64,000 bases of DNA from Flavobacterium microcysteis (GCF_006385255.1 NZ_VFJE01000055.1:124001-188000); one strand, 5' to 3'. Shown: positions 8,254-17,020, numbered from the stretch's first letter. A program made the numbers and translations. The notes: generated from the sequence alone by a model not told the origin.

Positions 8254-8616
8254 TTATGCCTTTTTACAGCAATTGTCTAAACTTTCATAAGCAACCATAT
8301 CCGCCTTAACCTCGTCAGCATCATAACCCAATTTTGAAATAGCCGTTTTGATGGTTTTCAGGTCCGTTTTTGTAGTATTGTAATACACTGTAATGGTCAT
8401 GTTTTTTTCATCCAGTTCATACATCCTAACACCTTTTATTCGTAGCATATTAGTTTGGAATTTTGACCCGCAGGTTTCACATTCTTTACAATGGTCGCAG
8501 TGAATGCTTGTTTTGATAACTGCCTTTTGGTTTTTCTTGCCCTCTTGTCCAAATGAGGCAACAGCAAATAGCATAAAGAATAATAAGATTGATTGTTTTA
8601 AGAAAGTGTTTTTCAT
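8254..8616 (-). CDS. Secreted heavy-metal-associated (HMA) domain protein
   Basis: 120 residues with a signal peptide ending in ASFGQ. The HMA-type ferredoxin fold (about 30-105) shows KTSIHCDHCKECETCGSKF, then LRIKGVRMYELDEKNMTITVYYN and the terminal LGYDADEVKAD. The metal site has three Cys and an extra Cys pair (CxxCxxCxxC) in place of the simple GMTCxxC, and the tail adds DNCCKK. A periplasmic copper or other soft-metal binding role is likely. It is the first gene of a minus-strand run with the DUF1801 gene, whose start is 12 bp beyond its stop. Confidence 0.78.
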   Translation of the reverse strand: MKNTFLKQSILLFFMLFAVASFGQEGKKNQKAVIKTSIHCDHCKECETCGSKFQTNMLRIKGVRMYELDEKNMTITVYYNTTKTDLKTIKTAISKLGYDADEVKADMVAYESLDNCCKKA

Positions 8617-8639
8617 CAGTTATAAGTTTTGCTTTCTCA

Positions 8640-8647
8640 CAAATATA
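8640..8647 (-). promoter_or_regulatory. -7 promoter element for the HMA-domain gene
   Basis: Read on the minus strand this is TATATTTG, a full match to TAnnTTTG, 24 bp before the ATG. The implied leader is about 20 nt. Confidence 0.5.
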
Positions 8648-8751
8648 AGGCAATTTATTTACGGTAAAATCTTTTAATTAAGAGGTATAAGTAAAAAGAC
8701 TAAAGAATAAAACTTGCAGTCTTGTGTTTGCTCTTTAAGATTCGATAAGAA

Positions 8752-9312
8752 TCAATTTTTAATTATTCTTTTTGAAACTATTGTATTCTTTGAAATGATT
8801 TTTACCAAAAACATTTGCGTTGGTTGATCCTTTAAATTTATTTCAATAATCGTTTGTTTTTGAAACTTCTGTTCTAAGATTTTTACCCCAAGAGTATTAT
8901 ATACTTCAACAATACCATCAGTAAGATTGTCTGTTTTGATATAGAATAGGTCTTTACTCGGATTTGGATATATTATTATTTCTCCATCTGTTTTAGCTGG
9001 AAAATCATTTGTAGGTGTTTTAGCAGCTATCTGTGGCCCGCAACCGTCTATAGTTTGGGCCATGAAAGCGCCAGTTGTTGGATTAGAAAGAAATCCAGGA
9101 TTTAGCTCAATATAATCACTGGCATCTAGCTTTATTACAACTGTGCTAGACATTATTGTAGGAGTTGTATTTATTGGTGAAGTCTTAATCCAGGTAGAAG
9201 ATTCTGTTAGTGCGGTGCTAAAAGTCCCAGTAGGCAAAGTGATGTCAGATAAACATTGTGCCTCTGAATAGAAGTGATAAAATAACAAGCAAAATAAAAT
9301 TACTTTTTTCAT
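8752..9312 (-). CDS. T9SS type A cargo with 3-coathanger-like repeat region
   Basis: 186 residues with a signal peptide ending SEAQ. The central part (about 60-95: VVIKLDASDYIELNPGF, then FMAQTIDGC) has the form of the short stacked-beta region called 3-coathanger, which often precedes a sorting domain. The C-terminal 75 residues are a T9SS type A sorting domain: IIIYPNPSKDLFYI, then VEVYNTLGVKIL and MFLVKIISKNTIVSKRIIK. Such proteins cross the outer membrane by the type IX system and are attached or released. It is the last of three closely spaced minus-strand genes (10 bp from the next). Confidence 0.8.
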   Translation of the reverse strand: MKKVILFCLLFYHFYSEAQCLSDITLPTGTFSTALTESSTWIKTSPINTTPTIMSSTVVIKLDASDYIELNPGFLSNPTTGAFMAQTIDGCGPQIAAKTPTNDFPAKTDGEIIIYPNPSKDLFYIKTDNLTDGIVEVYNTLGVKILEQKFQKQTIIEINLKDQPTQMFLVKIISKNTIVSKRIIKN

Positions 9313-9322
9313 AAGTTATCTT

Positions 9323-10318
9323 TTAGGATTTGTTATTCTTTTTTCTCAATTCTGAATTTTCTTTTTTTAATGAATCAATTTCTTTTTTCATTTCGATCAT
9401 ATACAACGTCAGCTCTTCTATTTTCTCCATTTGTTTTGCTTGCATTTCACCAAGATCTAAACCTTCTTTTACGAGTTCTTTAGCAGAAGGAATATTTGGG
9501 AGGTGTTGATTTTTTTTAATGTATTTTTCAACATCATAAAGAGACATTAGATTATAATCTTCAGCAAAAACATAATCAGACCAATTTGCTGAATTTTGGA
9601 CTGCAACTTTTACTTTTTCGGTGAGGATGCCGCTTTGTACGATTAGTTTATAATTAGCAGTAGGAATTTTTAAATTAGGATTTGATAAATCAGAAATTAT
9701 TACTCTTCCCCCTGAAGGGCTTATTACTAAGTTCCCACCTACAGATTCAATTCCGTTTCCTATACCTTTAGTTATCCAGAGTTTTGCAAAATTTGTGGTG
9801 CCCCCATCAAAAATATTTACACCTCCGGTTCCTGCATTATAAACTGAAGCATAATTAAGATATAGTGATGAAGTTCCTCCGCCAGAATTGACAATCATAT
9901 TGCCTGGAGTTATTCGTTGAATAATGGCATCCATATTATTCGCTGGTGCAAATTTTAAAAAATGATTATTGATAGTGACATTACCATTAATATTTGTGTC
10001 GCCATTAATATTTGCGCTACCATTAACATCCAATAATCGAGACGGGGTTAAGGTTCCAATGCCTAATCTTCCCTCTTTAGTAAAAGTGAATAATGTATCT
10101 GTATCTTTATATACCATCTTCATATCACCGCGTATATTTTCAAAACAAATTTTTGGATATGGTACAGAACTTACAATAGATCCATCTAAACAAACAATGC
10201 CTCCTGTACCGGCATTATTTGAAGCAGGAAAAATGACAGGGTTATTGCATTGAGCAGAGGAAATGCAAACAGTGAGAGTAGTAAATAGCGTTAGAAAAAC
10301 TAAAAGATTTGATTTCAT
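9323..10318 (-). CDS. Tail-fibre-like secreted protein with coiled-coil C-terminus
   Basis: 331 residues, signal peptide ending SSAQ. The middle holds short glycine- and asparagine-rich repeats (SANINGDTNINGNVTINN, residues about 105-122) typical of trimeric beta-helical fibres, preceded by GRLGIGTLTPSRLLDVNG. The C-terminus has the pattern WSDYVFAEDYNLMSLYDVE, KKNQHLPNIPSAKE and a final coiled coil (about 285-331; EKIEELTLYMIEMKKEID). Many Bacteroidetes surface proteins have this region, which resembles a phage tail-fibre chaperone (S74-like) domain. There are no phage genes nearby. It sits 11 bp from the beta-helix gene, so the two are probably one operon. Confidence 0.7.
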   Translation of the reverse strand: MKSNLLVFLTLFTTLTVCISSAQCNNPVIFPASNNAGTGGIVCLDGSIVSSVPYPKICFENIRGDMKMVYKDTDTLFTFTKEGRLGIGTLTPSRLLDVNGSANINGDTNINGNVTINNHFLKFAPANNMDAIIQRITPGNMIVNSGGGTSSLYLNYASVYNAGTGGVNIFDGGTTNFAKLWITKGIGNGIESVGGNLVISPSGGRVIISDLSNPNLKIPTANYKLIVQSGILTEKVKVAVQNSANWSDYVFAEDYNLMSLYDVEKYIKKNQHLPNIPSAKELVKEGLDLGEMQAKQMEKIEELTLYMIEMKKEIDSLKKENSELRKKNNKS

Positions 10319-10329
10319 AATTCAAGATT

Positions 10330-12333
10330 TTAATTACAGTTATAATTTGTTTGTTGGCCTGAGTTTGTGATTATTGAATTTTGGGCTTGAAATCCGGTAA
10401 AAGCAGTGTTGGAGTGGAAATCAATATTCGTGAGTCCGGTATAATTGGCATTTGAAAGCATTGAGTATTTGTCATTATAATAATTATTATAAATACTAAC
10501 ATCATGTGATGTGTACATAATATCGTATGGTGGTGATGTGGCGGTTGGGCAATTTATTGCTCTTACATCGTTGGTGATACATTGGGATTTTAGTGGAATT
10601 GCAATATTATTTTTTATGTCAATTAAATTATCATGAACATTAATATTACTAGAGGCTTGGTCTAAATATATTGCCCCTAAATAGGATGTTTGGTTTAGGA
10701 TATAATTATGACTTATTTCTGCACGATTTACTGTGGAAGATAAAGAATTATTTAGCTTAGTAGTGGTTTCTCCCAAATTACTTTCTGTATAAATTCCGCC
10801 CCCATCACCTAAAAACTGTTTTGAGCAATCAATTTTGTTATAAGTGATTTTATTATTTGTGCCATGCTCAAAATATCTGTTTAGGCCAAGGCCAAAAGAT
10901 ATTCCTGTATAAGGGAAATTTGAAATAGTATTATGATCAACAATAGTATTTATAGCAAATGCAACGTCAATTCCAACACAGCTAAGGTATTCATTAGCGA
11001 TATTATTGATAAAATTGTTTTCAATAATATTGTTTTTAACTAATACATGATTGTGTAGAAGTAAATTATTATTTATTGTGCAATAATTAAGATAAGTATC
11101 GGGATTTAGATTAGGATTTAAGCAAGGATCTCCAGCATGTTCAAAATCTCCTAAAAGTATGCCGCTTCCAGATATATCTTCAATTCGATTATTGCAGATT
11201 CGATTGTTGTTAGATCCAATTTGAAAACCTAATCCTGTTGAACCGATATGAGTAACGATATTGTTTGAAAAATGAATATTGTTACTATATTTAAATGAAA
11301 TAGCGGCGGGTATTTGTTCTAAACCTAGACTACTATAAGGAGATGGTGCTGGTGGTGTAGCCGTATCGTCAGCCTGATTTGGAGAAAATCCATAGTTGCT
11401 TCCAGTAATGCTATTATATTCTGATGCTTGGTTCCATGTTGTATATTTAAAAGTAAGCCCAATAAATTTGATATTATTTATATTCGCTCCATTTATACCT
11501 TGACCGTCAATTAATTTTTCAAGTTTTGGCAATACTATGTTTAAAGCATTAATTGTTTCTTGAGTTGTTATATTATTTGAAGGCTTATAATATAGAGTTT
11601 GTGTATTTTTGTTAATATACCATTCGTTTTCACTATCAATAAGTTCATAAGCATTTTCTATCCAATTAATTGGTGCACTTTCAAAAGTGGGGTCTTTATG
11701 AATATATTTAAAAAAAATTGGATTTATAATGATTTGATTATTACATATTGATTCAACAGGAATTCTATGATTTCTCCAATGCATGCAGGAAACAATTTCC
11801 AAATCTTGAATATTACCCCAAGTCGAAAAGTCGTTACACGTTGAGAAATATCCGGTTTTGGTTTCGTATATATTAAAGCTGTCATTGCTTCTGGCTCTTA
11901 CAGCTTTAGTTCCATTTACATATAGCTGTCTTGAATATAGATTGCCAATAGATGCTTTCCAGATATTTTTAGTTTGATCATGTAATGACCATCCAGTAAT
12001 TTTTTGCCCACCGCTAATTAAGGGACTCTCAGAGCTATATGATTTATAGATAACATAATGCCCATTATTTCCGCTATCGTTTGAATCAAAAACTAATGTC
12101 TGATTCAAGATGTGCTCGCCAGGCAATATATTGATGATAACATCGCCGGTGAGGGGACCGTTGCTGATTATAGTTCTGGCAATGTCTTTTGCTTTTTGCA
12201 AATTGACGGCAGTTCCTACAGATAGTCCATCATTTGTATTTGGACCGTTTGGTGAAGCATATATATTGGTTTGTGAATAGACGAATATATAACTGAAAGA
12301 TAGAAATAAAGAGAATAGTATTTTTTGCTTCAT
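10330..12333 (-). CDS. Secreted right-handed beta-helix protein
   Basis: 667 residues from the ATG at 12333; an in-frame ATG at 12378 overlaps a TACTTTTA -7-like element and would put 15 residues before the signal peptide (MKQKILFSLF...YSQ). The N-terminal region has TNIYASPNGPNTNDGLS, INILPGEHILNQTLVF and RQLYVNGTKAVRARSN, as seen in beta-helix glycosidases of the GH141/GH120-like kind. Long Asn-rich helix coils follow (NNIHFSNNIVTHIGSTGLGF, NNRICNNRIEDISGSGILLG). There is no T9SS sorting domain; the protein ends in NYNCN. A polysaccharide-active enzyme is plausible but the substrate is unknown. First gene of a three-gene minus-strand unit. Confidence 0.7.
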   Translation of the reverse strand: MKQKILFSLFLSFSYIFVYSQTNIYASPNGPNTNDGLSVGTAVNLQKAKDIARTIISNGPLTGDVIINILPGEHILNQTLVFDSNDSGNNGHYVIYKSYSSESPLISGGQKITGWSLHDQTKNIWKASIGNLYSRQLYVNGTKAVRARSNDSFNIYETKTGYFSTCNDFSTWGNIQDLEIVSCMHWRNHRIPVESICNNQIIINPIFFKYIHKDPTFESAPINWIENAYELIDSENEWYINKNTQTLYYKPSNNITTQETINALNIVLPKLEKLIDGQGINGANINNIKFIGLTFKYTTWNQASEYNSITGSNYGFSPNQADDTATPPAPSPYSSLGLEQIPAAISFKYSNNIHFSNNIVTHIGSTGLGFQIGSNNNRICNNRIEDISGSGILLGDFEHAGDPCLNPNLNPDTYLNYCTINNNLLLHNHVLVKNNIIENNFINNIANEYLSCVGIDVAFAINTIVDHNTISNFPYTGISFGLGLNRYFEHGTNNKITYNKIDCSKQFLGDGGGIYTESNLGETTTKLNNSLSSTVNRAEISHNYILNQTSYLGAIYLDQASSNINVHDNLIDIKNNIAIPLKSQCITNDVRAINCPTATSPPYDIMYTSHDVSIYNNYYNDKYSMLSNANYTGLTNIDFHSNTAFTGFQAQNSIITNSGQQTNYNCN

Positions 12334-12417
12334 TTTATGAGTTTTTAATAGGAAATAACAAAATTTCTTTAAAAACATAAAAGTAAGAAAAATTATATTT
12401 TTATTATGTTATATAAT

Positions 12418-12927
12418 CTATCGCTCGGTTATCTCTAAGTACTTTTTATCCCAGTTTTCATAAAGCAATATCAAGGTATCATAATTCCCATCCTTTGGCA
12501 GACTTTTATTCCAGATTTCTATTATTTTATGCAGTTTTTCTTTATCTCTTTTGATAAAAGCAACGGTTCCTTTTGCATAAAAATACCATGTTTTTCCATC
12601 CTCTCCACCAAACCATCGGTACAAGAAATTATAGGTTTTTCTAAAATAGCGGATGGCCTGCTGATCCTTTTGTGCTTTTGCAAATAGTTGCCCGGCATGC
12701 CAATTCAAAGAGTGTTTGTTTGTATGAGTCTTATTGTTTTTAAGATAAGAAACAATCAGGTTGGCACCTTTTTCATATTCTTTATTATCCGCAAGTTTTC
12801 TCCAGCAGCAGGTATCGCTGTCAAAAATAAGCTGATCATAATCAAATACCTTGTTTGTTTCTTGCGCTAGAAGGCAAGAATATGAAAAACAAAAGAAGAA
12901 GATGACTGTTATTTTTAGAGTTGCCAT
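12418..12927 (-). CDS. Secreted uncharacterised protein, possibly TPR-like
   Basis: 169 residues with a signal peptide ending CLLAQ. The rest is helical and hints at tetratricopeptide-like repeats (WHAGQLFAKAQKDQQAIRYFRKTYNFLY, about 78-105), with many aromatic residues. It has a CC pair in FDSDTCCWRKL. No enzymatic motif is visible and I do not recognise the family. It starts 17 bp after the GLPGLI gene on the same strand, so they probably form one operon and may act together in the periplasm. Confidence 0.55.
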   Translation of the reverse strand: MATLKITVIFFFCFSYSCLLAQETNKVFDYDQLIFDSDTCCWRKLADNKEYEKGANLIVSYLKNNKTHTNKHSLNWHAGQLFAKAQKDQQAIRYFRKTYNFLYRWFGGEDGKTWYFYAKGTVAFIKRDKEKLHKIIEIWNKSLPKDGNYDTLILLYENWDKKYLEITER

Positions 12928-12944
12928 TCAATCAGATAGCTTAA

Positions 12945-13871
12945 TTATGGATTTGGAGATAAAGTTTTTGAACGCTCTATAGGATTATTAAATACAGGAA
13001 TTTGAGCAGGAATACCCATTTTGCCGGGCGAAATTTGTTTTAAACCGCCAAGTCCAACCAATTCCATCTGAGTTTTTATAAATTTCTTAGGGTCCTTATC
13101 ACGAGCTTCTTTCAATTTCTTTATTTCTTGTGGAGTTGCCTTGATAGCATCAGTAGGCAATTGGATTTCGGTTTGTGATAGGACATTGCTACTTCCTATT
13201 TTTTTAACGGTAAAATCATTGGATGTATTTTGAATGGACTTAGCTTTTTCGTCGATTTTCTCTAATCCTAAAAAAACAAAACTCACTTCGCTATCTTCAT
13301 CATAGGCATCAATAATCAGTCCGGGCAATCCCACCAGTTTCCATGGTCCGCTCGAAAAGGGAAGTTCTTCTGTAAACCAGGCAGTCCAATTTCTTCCTCT
13401 AAAATAGCCTGTCGCTTTTTTACATTTCAGACCTTCAATAACCTGGGTATCGGCTGTTATTTTCCAATCGATTTTTTCTACCTTTTCTTCAGTAAGATAA
13501 AAAGCCACCAATTGCTCTTTGATAAAAAACTTATGTTGATTAGCAAAATAGAAAATTTCCATGCTATTTGTCGGCTTTTTTTTAGGAGGCGATATAAACG
13601 TCGGAACTTCTACATTGGCTTGCTGTCGGCTTTGTTTTTCGAAAGCATTTCTTGCCTCTATATCCTGTTGTATTTTATCATAACTTAAGTAAACAGAAGC
13701 ATTTTTTCCGGCTATGAGCATCATGGTTTCTTTATAATAGTTTTCTCTATTAGTCGTGTCTGGCAGATGTGAAAAAGCATATTTCACCCGTATCAAAACC
13801 TTGTCTTGGTCTTGCGCAAAAGCAAAGGAGGTAAGAGCTGTTGCAAATAAAGTAAATAAAAAAGTTTTCAT
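12945..13871 (-). CDS. GLPGLI family protein
   Basis: 308 residues from the ATG at 13871 (an upstream ATG at 13913 would add 14 unlikely residues before the signal peptide ending AFAQ). The family-naming motif appears as GLPGLIIDAYDE around residue 205, preceded by EGLKCKKATGYFRGRNWTAWFTEELP, which is the conserved core of these Bacteroidetes proteins. They are periplasmic or outer-membrane linked, and the biochemical role is unknown. The length is somewhat greater than usual because of a Lys-rich C-terminal tail. Linked to the gene at 12418. Confidence 0.85.
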   Translation of the reverse strand: MKTFLFTLFATALTSFAFAQDQDKVLIRVKYAFSHLPDTTNRENYYKETMMLIAGKNASVYLSYDKIQQDIEARNAFEKQSRQQANVEVPTFISPPKKKPTNSMEIFYFANQHKFFIKEQLVAFYLTEEKVEKIDWKITADTQVIEGLKCKKATGYFRGRNWTAWFTEELPFSSGPWKLVGLPGLIIDAYDEDSEVSFVFLGLEKIDEKAKSIQNTSNDFTVKKIGSSNVLSQTEIQLPTDAIKATPQEIKKLKEARDKDPKKFIKTQMELVGLGGLKQISPGKMGIPAQIPVFNNPIERSKTLSPNP

Positions 13872-13998
13872 ATATCTGTTGTTAAATGTTACCGTATAAC
13901 TATTGAAAACCAATGTTTTATCTCATTAAAAATAAGAAATTTTATTTTTAGTTATACAAAACCACAACAGAAAGTAATTAGAAGTGAGAAGATTAAAT

Positions 13999-14028
13999 AA
14001 AAAACGACGGGAAAATCCCGCCGTTTTT
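13999..14028 (-). terminator. Intrinsic terminator for the 14046-15633 operon
   Basis: A hairpin of about 12 bp with one A-C mismatch (ACGACGGGA / TCCCGCCGT core, AAA loop). On the minus strand it ends in a T-run; the plus strand also has a short T-run, so it may work both ways. Confidence 0.75.
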
Positions 14029-14045
14029 AGGTAAGTATAGATTGA

Positions 14046-14210
14046 TTAATTAGGAGTGTTTCTGTCTAAAAACTTAATTAGTTTTCGATATAGCTTTATT
14101 ATAAAATAAATAATCACTGCAAGAAAAAGAAGGCTGATGACTTCCCATAGAGTGCCTAAAATAAAAGGCAGATTATATACAGTTTCTGTTTCAAAGACCT
14201 GTTGTTTCAT
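14046..14210 (-). CDS. Small single-span membrane peptide (54 aa)
   Basis: This short ORF was found by hand on the minus strand: ATG at 14210, TAA at 14046-14048. The peptide starts MKQQVFETETVYNLP, has one hydrophobic segment (about residues 16-37, FILGTLWEVISLLFLAVIIY and following) and a basic tail (KLYRKLIKFLDRNTPN), so the N-terminus should face out and the positive tail the cytoplasm. It lies 16 bp downstream of the lipoprotein gene at 14227 and just before a terminator, so it is the last gene of a two-gene unit. No family recognised. A membrane partner or immunity-like peptide for the lipoprotein is one idea, without direct support. Confidence 0.55.
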   Translation of the reverse strand: MKQQVFETETVYNLPFILGTLWEVISLLFLAVIIYFIIKLYRKLIKFLDRNTPN

Positions 14211-14226
14211 AATTGAGTTTTTAATG

Positions 14227-15633
14227 TTAATTGTAGCGCCATTCCGAACTTACAATAGTTGCATCTAATGGATTTAAGATTAAAGTCAGGCGAATTCCTT
14301 TGATAACTTTGACTCCCCAGCCTTCTATAGTATAATCGTATTTCATGGAGCCTACTACTTCAACTTTAATATTTCCATTGGACAAAATATCGACGAAATA
14401 ATCGCTTTGTTTCCATTCTCCTATGGAGGCACCATATTCTTCAGAAGTTACATTAGTGACTGTATGACGCTGTTGTCTAGAAACGGAAAATTTCACATTC
14501 ATTCGTAATCCGGTGAATAAATTAATTTTGAATTTGTAGCTGCCCAGGAAAGTATTACTTATATTGGGTTGCTGCTCAATAGAGACAGCGTTTATTTCCA
14601 GTTGGTTTAGAGATTCAGCTAATTCTTCCACACTATTTATTGTTCTTGTGGCGGCAGGTTCTATAGCAGCATCAAATTCAAACGAAAACCCCGTGGCAAT
14701 AGAATGATCAATCAGCTTTCTGGTGAATGCCATAGCTTCAGGACTAATCCTGCCATTAAATGTATTTTGGTCTAGATGATTGATTATTGACGCTACAGTT
14801 CTAAGATTAGCCGGATCGTCCCACCAATCTCTTTGGTCTGGAGTCAAATGCCTTATAAAACTAAATTGAATATTTCCAAAGAAAACCGGCTGAGTAGTAA
14901 TAGGAATGGCAATATCTGGATTTCCGCCACCATCATTGCTAACAGGATCCCTAATCAATGAGCTTTCAAGATAAGGTTCGGGCGAATTCAGGACTATTTC
15001 AAAGCAACTAATAGACGCTACTGATTTCACATGGGCTCCTTTGTCTCTATTTTTATAACAGCCTGGACCGGCTAATGTAGGCGGATTATTGTTGGTGCAA
15101 TATAAATGCGTACTTATAAAACATTTAAGTGCAGTTGCACTTCTGGAAAGAAAAGCAGAACGACTTAATTCTGTCATATTATATTTACCCGTAAACTGTG
15201 CATCAGGGTCCGCCAAACGGCGTGAAAGATAGGAGTCGTCCGGCTTATATTTTATAAGCACTGCTTTTTTCTCGTTTCCAATATCAAAAACAACAAGGTT
15301 CTCAAAAGTTCCCTCTTCCATAGTTTCGCGAGTAACGGCCATAGTATAATATTCAATACCATTATTTGTTATCTGGGTTACAGAAGTACTGTCAATCTCA
15401 AATTGATATACAGCATTAGAATTACTATTCCTTGCTGCTAAAGTCAGGTCTCTTGGAAGTGTTTCCGAAAGTAATCCCGAAAGTTTCCCAAATTCTTTAA
15501 ATTGTTTACGGACTACAGGAGATTCAGAACTGAACTTTTCAGTAGATTCCTGAATTTCGTCGGTTTGACAACTCAACAACGATAAGCTCCAAATCAACAG
15601 GAGACTTTTCAATAGGTTTGCTCTTTGTTTCAT
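14227..15633 (-). CDS. Uncharacterised lipoprotein
   Basis: 468 residues with a lipobox (LSLLSC, Cys about residue 22). The first 170 residues are a mixed domain (TMAVTRETMEEGTFENLVVF, IKYKPDDSYLSRR). A Cys-rich segment follows (LKCFISTHLYC, CYKNRDKGAHVKS), then HLTPDQRDWWDDPAN and a helical ISPEAMAFTRKLIDHS segment, ending in a beta-rich domain (about 365-468; VTNVTSEEYGASIGEW, VEVVGSMKYDYTIEGWGVKV). From memory, Flavobacteriia encode many lipoproteins with this layout and varying middles, but I cannot name a family. It is co-directional with a 54-residue membrane peptide. Confidence 0.6.
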   Translation of the reverse strand: MKQRANLLKSLLLIWSLSLLSCQTDEIQESTEKFSSESPVVRKQFKEFGKLSGLLSETLPRDLTLAARNSNSNAVYQFEIDSTSVTQITNNGIEYYTMAVTRETMEEGTFENLVVFDIGNEKKAVLIKYKPDDSYLSRRLADPDAQFTGKYNMTELSRSAFLSRSATALKCFISTHLYCTNNNPPTLAGPGCYKNRDKGAHVKSVASISCFEIVLNSPEPYLESSLIRDPVSNDGGGNPDIAIPITTQPVFFGNIQFSFIRHLTPDQRDWWDDPANLRTVASIINHLDQNTFNGRISPEAMAFTRKLIDHSIATGFSFEFDAAIEPAATRTINSVEELAESLNQLEINAVSIEQQPNISNTFLGSYKFKINLFTGLRMNVKFSVSRQQRHTVTNVTSEEYGASIGEWKQSDYFVDILSNGNIKVEVVGSMKYDYTIEGWGVKVIKGIRLTLILNPLDATIVSSEWRYN

Positions 15634-15958
15634 ATCTATTTGGTGTTTAATTAGTCATTTTGGCGTGGGAGAGATACAATAATACAAAAAATAATTTATA
15701 AATAAACAAATTAATTTATTTTTTGTTATAAAAAATCACAAAAAATAAAACTTAAAAATCAAATAGTATTAAAGTTATCAATGATTAAGGTGTATTAGGA
15801 AGCTTTTGTTAAATGGTAATTATAAACTAAAATGTTTTCTTTTGAGATAAAAAACAGCTGCCAATATTTTATTAAAATCAATAAAAATCGATACAATATT
15901 TTATATCTTCACATAGCCTGATAGGTCTCGGATACAACCCTAAATCACAATACCTTAT
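15634..15958. other. AT-rich intergenic region between divergent genes
   Basis: 325 bp with no ORF, very AT-rich (runs such as 15680-15760). It separates the minus-strand lipoprotein from the plus-strand acetyltransferase, so it should hold two divergent promoters. Only weak -7-like sequences are visible (TATATCTTC near 15902), so I call none of them. Confidence 0.5.
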
Positions 15959-16576
15959 ATGACATTTACAAAAGAATTTGACTTTTCACAAAACCTTGTT
16001 TTGGAAGATGATACCGTTTTGCTCCGCCCGTTGCAGCAGTCAGACTTTGAAAACCTGTTGCACTTTGCTCTCAACGAACCCGAAATCTGGACATTTTCCA
16101 GTATACCTGCCAGTGGTAGTGAAAACCTTAAAAACTATATCAATCAGGCAATAGAAGCCCGTGAAAACAAAACCGAATTTCCTTTTATTGTCATAGACAA
16201 GAAAACAGGACTTTATGCCGGAAGTACACGCTTTTACGATATCAATTTTCCATTCAAAAGCTTGCAACTTGGATATACATGGTATGGGAAAGACTTTCAG
16301 GGAACAGGGCTTAACAAACATTGTAAATTCCTGATGTTGCAATTTGCTTTTGAAGTTTTGGAAATGGAAAGAGTAGAATTCAGGGCGGACAGTGATAATG
16401 CCAAAAGCATTGCCGCCATGAAAAGTATAGGCTGTCAGGTAGAAGGAATTTTACGAAGCCATATGCCTAGAATTAATGGTGAAACCCGACGGGATTCTAT
16501 AATTCTAAGTATATTGAAAAACGAATGGGAAGGAGGAGCCAAACAAAGGCTTTTTGATAAAATAAATAACAAATAG
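15959..16576 (+). CDS. GNAT acetyltransferase, RimJ/RimL type
   Basis: 205 residues. It follows the RimJ/RimL pattern: VLLRPLQQSDFENLLHFA near the N-terminus, GSTRFYDIN, YTWYGKDFQGTGLNKHCKFLML (the acetyl-CoA site, here QGTGLN), VEFRADSDNAKSIAAMKSIGC, and the closing EGILRSHM...RRDSIILSIL. RimL-like enzymes acetylate N-terminal amines of ribosomal proteins or free amines of small molecules; the substrate is not predictable here. It is followed 3 bp later by a small cytoplasmic protein, so the two are likely co-transcribed. Confidence 0.85.
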   Translation: MTFTKEFDFSQNLVLEDDTVLLRPLQQSDFENLLHFALNEPEIWTFSSIPASGSENLKNYINQAIEARENKTEFPFIVIDKKTGLYAGSTRFYDINFPFKSLQLGYTWYGKDFQGTGLNKHCKFLMLQFAFEVLEMERVEFRADSDNAKSIAAMKSIGCQVEGILRSHMPRINGETRRDSIILSILKNEWEGGAKQRLFDKINNK

Positions 16577-16579
16577 AAT

Positions 16580-17017
16580 ATGAAAATCAATCCAAAAATA
16601 GGAATAGACAAGCTTGTCTTCGGGATGTTGCAAAAAGATGTAGAAGAAGTATATGGAAAATCAGATAAAATTTCTACCGATGAAGAAGACAATAAGATAC
16701 TGCAGTATAATAATCAGAAAATCAGTCTGACTTTCTACACAGACGAAGGATTCAAGTTGGGTTATCTCACAACATCGAATCCGGAATTGCAGCTTTTTGA
16801 TAAAAAAATCATTGGACGTCCACCTGCCGATGTACTAAAAGAATTAGAAGCAGTAGGATGGGCAAAATGGGAAAAAGGAGAATTCGAGATGCAGGAAACC
16901 TTTTTTAATGAATCGAACTGGACCATCTTCTATGTAGAATATAATGAAATAGTAAAAGTAGAAGTAGGCGCCATTTTCAACGATAAGGACGAATTTGAAT
17001 GGAAGTTCAAGAAATAA
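16580..17017 (+). CDS. Uncharacterised cytoplasmic protein
   Basis: 145 residues without a signal peptide or membrane segment, acidic and rich in aromatic residues. The N-terminus, IGIDKLVFGMLQKDVEEVYGKSDK, resembles the start of small SMI1- or BamE-like folds in which FGM begins a helix, followed by strands (KISLTFYTDEGFKLGYLTT) and a FFNESNWTIFYVEYNE segment. It begins 3 bp after the GNAT gene and is closed by a strong terminator, so it belongs to that operon. I do not recognise a family and assign no function. Confidence 0.6.
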   Translation: MKINPKIGIDKLVFGMLQKDVEEVYGKSDKISTDEEDNKILQYNNQKISLTFYTDEGFKLGYLTTSNPELQLFDKKIIGRPPADVLKELEAVGWAKWEKGEFEMQETFFNESNWTIFYVEYNEIVKVEVGAIFNDKDEFEWKFKK

Positions 17018-17020
17018 AAG

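Noticed and set aside
9323..12333. Prophage remnant suggested by the tail-fibre-like protein
   Set aside because: There are no phage structural, integrase or lysis genes nearby, and the same C-terminal region occurs in many Bacteroidetes surface proteins.
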